Positions 1 through 6,831 of a stretch of DNA of 27,190 nt are shown in pieces (position 1 is the stretch's first letter; every line of letters begins with the position of its first letter). The stretch comes from an uncultured Acetatifactor sp. (GTDB lineage: Bacteria > Bacillota > Clostridia > Lachnospirales > Lachnospiraceae): positions 1-27,190 of the forward strand of contig CAJUFI010000060.1 of NCBI GenBank assembly GCA_910585665.1, written 5' to 3'. The notes under the pieces were generated by a model. The model searched no databases. It had not been told where the DNA came from and saw only the letters and a list, made by a program, of their open reading frames with translations. Both the position numbers and the translations under genes were made by a program.

Positions 1-168
1 GGTCCAGTACGGCGCCAGCCTGCAGGCGCTTGTGGTGGCGCTGAACACTGTGGGTACCCATCTCCCATCTTGACACGGCCTGAGGGGTGACATTCAGCAT
101 ATCTGCCAGTTCCGCTTGTGTGAAATTCCTTTTTGCCGTCTGTTTTTAATCGTTTCTCCGATATTCAT
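1..168 (-). pseudogene. XRE-family HTH regulator, frameshifted and running off the window edge
   Basis: The ATG at 168 follows a good ribosome binding site (AAGGAGAAAA, 171-180) and opens with MNIGETIKN-RRQK, a typical start of a Cro/C1-type regulator. After about 13 codons the original frame hits a stop. The matching continuation, NFTQAELADMLNVTPQAVSR followed by WEMG, is read in another frame, so a small indel lies near base 130. That second block is a textbook HTH_3 recognition helix. After WEMG the residues (THSVQRHHKR...) no longer look like the family, which suggests a second lesion or a fusion. The second frame has no plausible start of its own. I read this as a dead gene; a sequencing error is the alternative. 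The 3' end lies outside the window. Confidence 0.6.
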
Positions 169-250
169 AGTTTTCTCCTTTTCTACATCGCTTTCATAGA
201 CTGCGTTCCATCCCCGGGCAGGCACGCATCGTTTGTTTGATGGTGAGTCC

Positions 251-280
251 AGTGTACCATGTCCGGAACCTCTGCGTCAA
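251..280 (-). promoter_or_regulatory. Possible promoter of the broken XRE gene
   Basis: On the minus strand TTGACG (275-280) is separated by 18 bases from TACACT (251-256). The ribosome binding site and ATG of the XRE remnant lie about 80 bases downstream. The -35 box is good, but the -10 box and spacing are only fair. Confidence 0.3.
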
Positions 281-308
281 ACAAGCAGCAATTGTTATGC
301 TGCAGAAT

Positions 309-353
309 AAAAAACGCTGCAATTCCATTCTCCATAAGGATACAATTGCAACG
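309..353 (-). terminator. Rho-independent terminator
   Basis: On the minus strand a 10-bp stem (CGTTGCAATT at 344-353 with AATTGCAGCG at 315-324, one G-U pair) is followed directly by TTTTTTATTC. It sits about 55 bases downstream of the stop codon of the small gene tail at 409-525, so it was probably that gene's terminator. Confidence 0.6.
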
Positions 354-408
354 TTTCTAAATATAAAATGAAACCACTGAGCAATGAGCAAGTGCCGATT
401 TGGAACAG

Positions 409-525
409 TCAGAGCATCTCTGGCTCTGCATCCTGTCCAAAGAACACGGCGAATTCCACCGTTCCGATGGATATGACCTCCCCGCCCTGAAGCCTGTTGC
501 GCCCCTGCCTATCCTCGTTTCGCTC
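409..525 (-). pseudogene. Unrecognised gene tail, 38 codons
   Basis: An open frame of 38 codons lies between an upstream in-frame TGA (526-528) and its own TGA (409-411). It has no start codon with a ribosome binding site. The peptide includes RLQGGEVISIGTVEFAVFFG and ends QDAEPEML, which reads like genuine protein: a glycine turn, alternating hydrophobic strands and an acidic tail. A rho-independent terminator lies just downstream, as expected for a true 3' end. I do not recognise the family. The fragment is probably the 3' remnant of a gene whose 5' part was lost when this stretch was scrambled. It could be chance. Confidence 0.3.
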
Positions 526-543
526 TCAGCAAAACTGACCTAG

Positions 544-651
544 AAGAAGTTGGGCAAGGCCCTGGGAATCAGCAGCTCCGCGGTTTCCCAGCGGGAGATG
601 GGAAGCGCGCCGGAGGCAGAGCGGCTGAAAAAAATATGCCGTCTCATGTAG
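544..651 (+). pseudogene. XRE-type HTH fragment
   Basis: Reading right on the plus strand between two stops (541-543 and 649-651), the 35 codons give KKLGKALGISSSAVSQREMG, then SAPEAERLKKICRLM. This matches the core of Cro/C1-type HTH domains: helix 2, turn, recognition helix SSSAVSQ, then the xExG-xxxP segment and a helix resembling ERLKKICxLF. There is no start codon or ribosome binding site, and both ends are cut by stops, so it is a remnant. It is the only recognisable coding trace on the plus strand of the window and points the opposite way to the XRE remnant at 1-168. Confidence 0.4.
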
Positions 652-657
652 ACGGCA
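628..657 (-). terminator. Rho-independent terminator downstream of yesL
   Basis: A perfect 8-bp stem (TGCCGTCT at 637-644, AGACGGCA at 650-657) with a 5-base loop is followed on the minus strand by ATATTTTTTT (628-636). It is the first good terminator downstream of yesL, about 130 bases after its stop codon. It overlaps the 3' end of the plus-strand HTH fragment. Confidence 0.65.
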
Positions 658-701
658 ATAAAATCGGGAGGTACAGAATTCAGAAATTCAGATAAAGTTC
701 C

Positions 702-731
702 TCCCCTCCATTACAGGCGGAACGGAGGGGA
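702..731. repeat. GC-rich hairpin downstream of yesL
   Basis: TCCCCTCC (702-709) and GGAGGGGA (724-731) form a perfect 8-bp stem around a 14-base loop, 54 bases downstream of the yesL stop. No T-run follows on either strand, so it is not a classic terminator. It could stabilise the 3' end of the transcript. Confidence 0.4.
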
Positions 732-784
732 TATGCGGCGAGGCGATTTTCTGGCATAACGCACTGCAACAGCCTATGCCCTGT

Positions 785-1441
785 CTATGATTCCGTCATG
801 TTTTCCTCTAATTCCTCCTCCCTTTCGGGATCAAAGAAACTGTCAGGCTTCAGAGCCTTTTTGATACGCAGCATCCCAAACCAGACTGGCGCAGAAAATA
901 TGACAAACATCATCAGCTGAGGTATTAACAGCACAATATAGAGCCACCCAAGATTTACCGCAAGGAACAGAATCGTCATCACCCACCTGTCTCCCGCCGC
1001 AACCAGGGAAAACAGTAATTTTTTCTTCATTCCAAACTCGGGAAAAAGCACATTCACTGCCGGCAGGTACCAGTACAGCACCATGACAATAATAATCCAG
1101 CAGAACTGTATCAAGTATGCGAAAGTGTTCAATTCATGTCCATATATAATGTAAAACCCCAAAGCAATTGTCGGTATTGTAATCAACATCAGCAAGTTTC
1201 CAATCCCAAAGTACTTCCGAAAATAGCGGAACATAGAAGGCAGCATCTTTTCTTCTTTACATTCAAACACGTCATTAAAGTACTCCGCTGCCGCAAACAT
1301 GGCAGGGAAATAGCCAAAAACCACCAAACCGCACAGAGACAGCAGCACCATGCATAAATTCACCAGAATCAGCCTGCTCACACATTCGAAGAAACGATAT
1401 ATACGCGAGCCTTGCACCCGTTCAAAAGCATCCAAATCCAT
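785..1441 (-). CDS. yesL: YesL family membrane protein (DUF624)
   Basis: This 218-residue integral membrane protein belongs to the YesL/DUF624 family, usually encoded beside oligosaccharide ABC importers; its biochemical role is not settled. The N-terminus (MDLDAF) is followed by about five or six hydrophobic segments. Family-like features are the early helix pair with a VFGYFPAMFAA stretch, the central helices and the FPEFGMKKK loop. The C-terminus is acidic and cytoplasmic (DPEREEELEEN). I chose the ATG at 1439-1441, which has GGAGGG at good spacing; an in-frame TTG six codons upstream lies in the ribosome-binding region itself. It is the last gene behind the transporter cluster but separated from it by a terminator and an inverted repeat, so its expression may be lower than that of the upstream genes. 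Confidence 0.85.
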   Translation of the reverse strand: MDLDAFERVQGSRIYRFFECVSRLILVNLCMVLLSLCGLVVFGYFPAMFAAAEYFNDVFECKEEKMLPSMFRYFRKYFGIGNLLMLITIPTIALGFYIIYGHELNTFAYLIQFCWIIIVMVLYWYLPAVNVLFPEFGMKKKLLFSLVAAGDRWVMTILFLAVNLGWLYIVLLIPQLMMFVIFSAPVWFGMLRIKKALKPDSFFDPEREEELEENMTES

Positions 1442-1460
1442 TCCTGTCACTCCCTCCAAA

Positions 1461-1493
1461 AAATATCAGGAACTCTGCCTGGCAGAGTTCCTG
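1461..1493 (-). terminator. Terminator or attenuator between the permease operon and yesL
   Basis: CAGGAACTCTG (1467-1477) pairs perfectly with CAGAGTTCCTG (1483-1493) around a 5-base loop, and the two innermost bases may pair too. On the minus strand the stem is followed by ATATTTTTTGG. The T-run abuts the yesL ribosome binding site (GGAGGG), so the hairpin can both end the main operon transcript and limit read-through into yesL. Confidence 0.75.
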
Positions 1494-1525
1494 ACAGTCA
1501 ATACATTTCCACTTGTGCGGTTGCA

Positions 1526-1606
1526 ATCCACTTCCAAATGAGCAAAACGCGGCCGCGAATGCAGACGCAAGAGCGCGAGTTTTGCGAATGCTGGAGTGGG
1601 GTGGAT
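1526..1606. repeat. Imperfect 81-bp inverted repeat
   Basis: The ends ATCCAC (1526-1531) and GTGGAT (1601-1606) are inverted copies. Further in, GCAAAACGCG (1542-1551) matches an inverted CGCGAGTTTTGC (1574-1585). The whole stretch could fold into an interrupted cruciform or hairpin. It lies between the second permease gene and the yesL terminator, in an otherwise non-coding stretch of about 200 bases (1442-1643). It may be a small non-autonomous repeat element or an RNA-stabilising structure. Confidence 0.4.
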
Positions 1607-1643
1607 ACATTTTAGGAATTGTGTTCCATATACTGGGGTATAT

Positions 1644-2693
1644 TTAACCAACGATACCCGCATTGCTTGCACTTTCCACGAAACGCTTCTGTACGAACAT
1701 ATACATCACAATCAGCGGAAGGATTACCAGCAAGGAGCCTGCCGTCAGTATAGACCCCTGGTACAGTGTGCTTTTTGTATTAAAAACAAAACTTGCAGGA
1801 ATTTTGCTTCCAATTGCCGCTATGGTATTCTCCGGGTCACCTGACACGTCAAGCAGCTTCACCATCAGATTCAGCTTATTTGACACAAACAGATTTGTGT
1901 AATATGTGTCATTCCAGTTCCATACAAAGCTCAGCACACCAACAGTGATGATTCCGGGCACTGCGTTAGGCATAATGATACTGAAAAGCGTACGCAGGAA
2001 GCTGCAGCCGTCCATATGCGCCGCCTCCTCCAGCTCCCTGGGCAGCCCGCGGAAGAACTGTCGGAAAATGAAGATATACAGCCCGGCTTTCAAGCCCATA
2101 CCGAAAAAGTCCAGAATATATACTACTATCGGCTTTCCCAACATGTTAAGCGGAGATCCTGTTATTGCTTCAATAATCCCAAAAATATCAAAGCTACGGA
2201 AGAACAGGTACTGGGGCAGCATCAGCACGGAAGGCGGCACCACGATAGTCAGGATAACGATGGCAAAAAGCTTCTGGAACCTCTTGGAACGCAGCCTGGC
2301 AAAGGAATAGCCCGTCACCGCTGCTGATAAAATCTGCAGCAATACCTGCAAAGCTGTGGTGCCAATCGTGTACAGCAGCGCCTTAGGATAATTCAGCATC
2401 TTAAACGCCACATAAATATGCTCTTTGGAAAAGGATGCCGGAACCCATTTGGAAACCGGGCTGCCCACCTCATCCGGAGACATGAGAGTACCTGAAATCA
2501 TCTCCAGAAGAGGCATCAGGATAATCATGCCTATACACAGAATCAAAGCATACCTGAAGATAGACAGAATGAGTTTTCCGCCATTACGCCGCGTCCAGAT
2601 TTTCCACTCGTCCCATGTTTTGGGAATCCGCCTGTACTTAAAAGCTGATTTGGCTTGTGCTTTAGTCTGGGTTTTCCCCTTTGTCTTAGTCAT
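1644..2693 (-). CDS. Carbohydrate ABC transporter permease, MalG/LacG type (system B)
   Basis: This 349-residue inner-membrane permease belongs to the binding-protein-dependent sugar importer family. A basic N-terminal tail of about 40 residues (KTKGKTQTKAQ...) is followed by six predicted membrane segments. The cytoplasmic EAA loop, which contacts the ATPase, is at about residues 222-248 (EEAAHMDGC...IIMPNAVPG) with the conserved glycine. The length is greater than the usual 275-300 because of the N-terminal tail and a longer loop near residues 165-190 that contains GSPLNMLGKP. Its ATG overlaps the stop codon of the preceding permease by 8 bases, implying translational coupling and a heterodimeric pair. 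The substrate is unknown; the associated DUF5696 protein suggests a glycan. Confidence 0.9.
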   Translation of the reverse strand: MTKTKGKTQTKAQAKSAFKYRRIPKTWDEWKIWTRRNGGKLILSIFRYALILCIGMIILMPLLEMISGTLMSPDEVGSPVSKWVPASFSKEHIYVAFKMLNYPKALLYTIGTTALQVLLQILSAAVTGYSFARLRSKRFQKLFAIVILTIVVPPSVLMLPQYLFFRSFDIFGIIEAITGSPLNMLGKPIVVYILDFFGMGLKAGLYIFIFRQFFRGLPRELEEAAHMDGCSFLRTLFSIIMPNAVPGIITVGVLSFVWNWNDTYYTNLFVSNKLNLMVKLLDVSGDPENTIAAIGSKIPASFVFNTKSTLYQGSILTAGSLLVILPLIVMYMFVQKRFVESASNAGIVG

Positions 2694-3591
2694 TGTAGAA
2701 CACCACCTTTCCCAGGATCAGGCATACTACCCCTATCACAACCAGAGTGACAAACAAGAAAGTTACGCTCATCGCCGCGCTGTAGCCGTATTGGGCCTGC
2801 CGGAAGGCTGTATTTTTCATCGTGTCGATCAAATTCGTCCTCATCAGGTTGTCTGTCATCGTGTACACCACATTGGTCATAATCAAGGGTGAAACAGTCG
2901 GCAGCGTTACTTTCCAGAAGGTCTCATAGGTCGTTGCACCCTCCATCTTAGCCACCTCATACATGCTGGGGCTTACGGACTGCAGACCGGCCAGGAAAAT
3001 CAGTATCTGCACACCACTCAATTTAATGGTCTCAAATACGTTTTCAATGACTCCCATCATCACTGATATGACATCTCTGGGCAGCCCCACGCTGTTTATC
3101 AGGAACCTGACCAGCATCATGGCTCCACTCAAAGCCGTTGTTGCCGAATCCGCATCCAGAGTATCCATGGATACAGAACCCAATTCTATATTAATCATAT
3201 CTGTTGCAAGCACGATGGGCAGAAAGAACAGCACCCTGGCCGCGCCGCGGAACTTAAATTTTCCATTCAACAGCACTGCAGCAAACAGTGAGAAGAAGAT
3301 AATCAGCACTGTATTCGGCAGAGCCTGGGCAAAGGTAGTAATCAGATCCTGGTAAAATGTGGCATGAGTGCGAAGCACAAATACGAAATTATCAATGCCG
3401 ACCCAGGACTGATGCACACCGTCCAAATCCAGGGTTACTTCATTTAAACTGTAGACACATACCTCTATCAATGGCTTCAGGAAAAAGAACAATACGCCAA
3501 TAAACCAGGGGATCATCATGATCAGTGCCCATCTGTCCTGCCTGCGATAAAAGGAGGAAGGTTTTTTCTTTTTCTTTGCTGTATCTGCCAT
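2686..3591 (-). CDS. ABC transporter permease, MalF/UgpA type (system B)
   Basis: This 301-residue permease starts at an ATG behind a near-perfect GGAGGTGA ribosome binding site. A lysine-rich N-terminus (KKKKK) precedes the first membrane helix (ALIMMIPWFIGVLFFFLKP, about residues 22-40), typical of the MalF-like partner of sugar importers. The EAA loop is at about 212-236 (YEVAKMEGATTYETFW...TLP). A loop at about residues 133-150, rich in Asp and Ser, is longer than in most relatives. It begins 12 bases after the DUF5696 gene and overlaps the next permease by 8 bases, so the DUF5696 protein and this pair are very probably made together. No binding protein is encoded next to this pair; it may share one of the two upstream ones. 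Confidence 0.88.
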   Translation of the reverse strand: MADTAKKKKKPSSFYRRQDRWALIMMIPWFIGVLFFFLKPLIEVCVYSLNEVTLDLDGVHQSWVGIDNFVFVLRTHATFYQDLITTFAQALPNTVLIIFFSLFAAVLLNGKFKFRGAARVLFFLPIVLATDMINIELGSVSMDTLDADSATTALSGAMMLVRFLINSVGLPRDVISVMMGVIENVFETIKLSGVQILIFLAGLQSVSPSMYEVAKMEGATTYETFWKVTLPTVSPLIMTNVVYTMTDNLMRTNLIDTMKNTAFRQAQYGYSAAMSVTFLFVTLVVIGVVCLILGKVVFYND

Positions 3592-3603
3592 TTACTTCAC
3601 CTC

Positions 3604-6117
3604 CTATTCTACAAGCAGGTAGCTTTTCGCTTCCAGCTCTCTGCCGTCGACAGTAACCGGCGTATCATTATAGTTCACATATACGATGACGCCATTGTCA
3701 TAAGTTACTTTCACCAGCTTCTGTGCAGGTGTTTCATGCATGGCGATATTACTGTTCGCCACCTTGCCGGCAAATGCCTCATATTCCTTGTACATCTCTG
3801 TAATCCCATCTGCCCAGTCACTGTAGGAGACAGACAGATAATTCACCGCATACAGAGTATAATACAGTTCACCCATATCCGCACCCATCACATAGAATTT
3901 CGGATTGCTGCGGGTCTCGATACATTTCAGCAGATGCTCCGATAAATCCTTCTCTGTGTGGTGGTTCAGCGGCTCTGTAGAGTAGGACACACAGCCGTCC
4001 AGCACCAACTGCAGAAACGGCACGTCATAGTCAAATATCGTATACTCCGTGCTCCTGGTGGGCATATCGCTCATCATATCCACCCCTTCCCAGGCATACT
4101 GGTAAGGACTCTTCATTATGACATTGAACTTCTCCTGCAGGATATCCGTAGCCTCTGCCACCTTTGTCGCTGCCGTTTCCCGGCTTACCGCAGCTTTCTC
4201 ATTGTAATCCGCAACCAGCTGTGAGCCCATATCCGTCACAGTAAGACCGGACACATTATACTTGGAGAGCCCTTTTACCGCTTTCCTGGCATAGTCAGCC
4301 AGGTAAGAAGGAGAGAGTACATACGGAGACCATAACAGACCGTTCTTCATCATGTCACCTGCATACATAATCTCCGTGATTACTGCATATTCATTGCTCA
4401 GATAACGGCTGCCGTACTTTTTCGCGTAAGATTTTGCGCTGCCCTTCTGGAACAGGTCATAGGATGGATAGATATTCTGCATACATACATTCGGATACAA
4501 TCCATATCCCAGCTCCTGCGCTTTCTGTACCAGGGCTTTGAAGCTTGACTTGTTCCCCTGAGTGCTTTCCAGCTTCACGCTTGACAGATTCTCATGTCTC
4601 TGTCCTCCGTCCAGCCAACCGTCAAGCTGCACATTGACATTCGAGACGCCCCGGCTGTTCAGATCCTCCAATATAGAAGCCGCTTCCTTGAAAGAAGTCA
4701 GTTCCTTCACTCCCTTGTAAGGGAATCCCAGCATCGTCTTCATTTCCAGGCTGGATCCCAGAATTTCCAGATACAGCGCGGAATTCTGCTGCCGCTTCTC
4801 CAGAACTCCCTGCGCTATCAGATATTCCTGATATGCATGGGCCAGTCCGGTATAGTTCAGATCCTCAGGGTCGGTCAGAAGCTTGTAGCGAACCACGATA
4901 GTGTCATCAAACGAGTCTCCTGTAAACTTATTCACCATGATTGAGGTGGAAGATGTGGTAGCCACATTTTCTTTCTCCGTGATATAGAAAGTAAAATACG
5001 CGTTATTATAGCTTTCTGCCCTACCGGAATTCTTTGCAAAAATCTCTGTCATACTCTGCCCCTCTTCCACGATGGCAAGCAGGGCATAATCTTCATAAAC
5101 TGCTCCAATGACAGGCATGGTTGCAAAATAGTCTGCAACTGGCAATGTCTTTACGTCCATCAGGACATCTTTTCCATATACCCGGCTGCTATAGGTATTT
5201 GCGTCTACCTTGCCATTATTGAAATTAAGCACCGCTCCGCTGCCGTCAGGGAGCACAAAATATCCGCTCTCATCCGCTCTGGCGGAAAGCATGTAGGGAA
5301 GCAGCGTGATGGAGTTCACAATTATCTCCTCGTCACTGGTGACTAAACTGTCCATGGGGAGACGCACTACCAAATCTTTGCCGTCCAGCACATACTCAAG
5401 ATCCACCTTAATCTCCAGATTGGTCCATGTGCTCTCAATGCCAAATGATTCATTGTCATAGGCCAGTTCTTCCTCGGTGTACGCGCCCTGTTCATAGAAT
5501 ATCTCCTGTACCTGGCGTATGAAGCTCTGGGTTACGCCGCTGCTGCTCTGGCTGCGCAGATAATTTCCCTCGAACAGACGGTAACAGTTTTCCAGGAGCC
5601 ACTCCTTATTCTCGGCGCTGATATGGTCAAACACCAATGACTCCATACGCTCTGCGGAAATCATCGCCGGCACCACATCCAGGCTCAGCTTATCTTCTTT
5701 CAGGTCATAGGATATCCTCACACCGTTTTCAATGTTGTTGAATTCCATCTGTCCCGAACTGATTGCCATGGTATAATTCACCTGCCTGTTTGCAGTGCTC
5801 GCCTTGGAATCCTTGAAATAGGTAATGATAAAATCTGATTTCTGGTTTGCCTTAATCTCAGCGGTTCCGCTGTCGCCATCCATTATCTTGGTCTCAACTG
5901 CTACTCCGCTGCTTTTGTCCACCAGACAGAGCATTGCTCCACTTTTATCCAGATAGAGTTCCGCCTCGGCGTTCTGCGCCACCAACTCCATGTTGGCAGT
6001 CGCCTCTTTCGACGAAGAAACCGTGTATGCATGCACGGTCATGGAAGGCATCATTTCCGCCGCAAGGAACAACAGGGCAAACAACCATTTAACTTTCCTT
6101 TGCCAAAATCTTCTCAT
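3604..6117 (-). CDS. Secreted DUF5696-type protein, possible glycoside hydrolase
   Basis: A large exported protein of 837 residues with a clear signal peptide: basic start MRRFWQRKVK, hydrophobic core, and a likely cut after VHA about 30 residues in. I recognise it as DUF5696-like, a family found beside oligosaccharide importers. The layout looks like a glycosidase: an N-terminal all-beta region to about residue 400 containing LPDGSGAVLNF; a central alpha/beta region (about 440-770) with barrel-like strands NVNVQLDGW, LYPNVCMQ and VSGLTVTDMG; and a small C-terminal beta domain ending in an APSYLL-like strand (EAKSYLLVE). The Asp in VTDMG sits where retaining clan enzymes carry a nucleophile; this is inference, and no activity is proven. 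An in-frame TTG start ten codons upstream (6147) is possible but lacks a ribosome binding site. It sits 45 bases after the YIP1 gene and 12 before the permeases. Confidence 0.75.
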   Translation of the reverse strand: MRRFWQRKVKWLFALLFLAAEMMPSMTVHAYTVSSSKEATANMELVAQNAEAELYLDKSGAMLCLVDKSSGVAVETKIMDGDSGTAEIKANQKSDFIITYFKDSKASTANRQVNYTMAISSGQMEFNNIENGVRISYDLKEDKLSLDVVPAMISAERMESLVFDHISAENKEWLLENCYRLFEGNYLRSQSSSGVTQSFIRQVQEIFYEQGAYTEEELAYDNESFGIESTWTNLEIKVDLEYVLDGKDLVVRLPMDSLVTSDEEIIVNSITLLPYMLSARADESGYFVLPDGSGAVLNFNNGKVDANTYSSRVYGKDVLMDVKTLPVADYFATMPVIGAVYEDYALLAIVEEGQSMTEIFAKNSGRAESYNNAYFTFYITEKENVATTSSTSIMVNKFTGDSFDDTIVVRYKLLTDPEDLNYTGLAHAYQEYLIAQGVLEKRQQNSALYLEILGSSLEMKTMLGFPYKGVKELTSFKEAASILEDLNSRGVSNVNVQLDGWLDGGQRHENLSSVKLESTQGNKSSFKALVQKAQELGYGLYPNVCMQNIYPSYDLFQKGSAKSYAKKYGSRYLSNEYAVITEIMYAGDMMKNGLLWSPYVLSPSYLADYARKAVKGLSKYNVSGLTVTDMGSQLVADYNEKAAVSRETAATKVAEATDILQEKFNVIMKSPYQYAWEGVDMMSDMPTRSTEYTIFDYDVPFLQLVLDGCVSYSTEPLNHHTEKDLSEHLLKCIETRSNPKFYVMGADMGELYYTLYAVNYLSVSYSDWADGITEMYKEYEAFAGKVANSNIAMHETPAQKLVKVTYDNGVIVYVNYNDTPVTVDGRELEAKSYLLVE

Positions 6118-6162
6118 TCTCTTGCCCGCATCCTTTCTTTCACTCAATTTACCAGGTGCCGC

Positions 6163-6831
6163 CTAAAAATAGTTAAGCACAATCTCCTTGTATACCGTAC
6201 TCACAAAGCTTACAAGTTCACTGCCCATAGACACCAGCATCAGGATAATAAAGATGATAATGATCAGGGACAGTATGGTGAGCAGAATGGAGGCAATGCC
6301 CTGGAAAAATCCATAACAATGCACCGATACAAGTCCGATAAAGCCATAAAAGACAATGCACACAATTCCCAGACTTATACAGAAAGTGAGCAGCGCCTGT
6401 TCATTCAGCGACAGTATATGGGAAAGCGCCAGATACAAGGCGCTGAGCCACATATAAGGGTACTGGGCGTACATGGCTACCATGAAAATCTCTTTAAAGC
6501 TGCCGCTGCCGTTGGTCAGCACAGACACAGACCAGTTAGCAATCACTATGAATAGAGTCTGAATCAGCACACCGGCCATTACGGTCCAGATATTCTGGTA
6601 GCGGGGATCCACCATAACGAATACTGTCCCTGTGTAAGACTGCCGCATCACGCTCAACAGCATCAGCATGACCATAAAGAAAATGCAGGCGGGCAGACTT
6701 CCTTTCCCCTCATACTTAATATCGCTGAAGGCCTTGAACGGCTTGGAAAGCACGTACAGGGGAAAGCGTATTACCTCATCTATCACGCTGTTCCACCATT
6801 TCTTCAAATCAAAGTTCTTAGCCATTTGCAT
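6163..6831 (-). CDS. YIP1-family-like integral membrane protein
   Basis: This 222-residue protein begins at the ATG at 6831, which follows AAAGGAGGTGACGG at ideal spacing. A longer in-frame version from an upstream start would overlap the previous gene by 71 bases and lacks a site. After an N-terminal amphipathic stretch (FDLKKWWNSVIDEVIRFPLYVLSKP) there are about five membrane segments, the last one very hydrophobic (ILLTILSLIIIIFIILMLVS). The FxxIKYEGKGSL segment before the first helix resembles YIP1/YckC-like proteins. The function is unknown: it could be a membrane scaffold or chaperone for the neighbouring secreted proteins. Its start overlaps the NHL gene's stop by 14 bases, so the two are probably translationally coupled and act together. 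Confidence 0.7.
   Translation of the reverse strand: MQMAKNFDLKKWWNSVIDEVIRFPLYVLSKPFKAFSDIKYEGKGSLPACIFFMVMLMLLSVMRQSYTGTVFVMVDPRYQNIWTVMAGVLIQTLFIVIANWSVSVLTNGSGSFKEIFMVAMYAQYPYMWLSALYLALSHILSLNEQALLTFCISLGIVCIVFYGFIGLVSVHCYGFFQGIASILLTILSLIIIIFIILMLVSMGSELVSFVSTVYKEIVLNYF

Noticed and set aside
194..391. A 65-residue minus-strand open frame
   Set aside because: It runs across the terminator stem at 309-353 and the possible promoter at 251-280, has no ribosome binding site and no family features.
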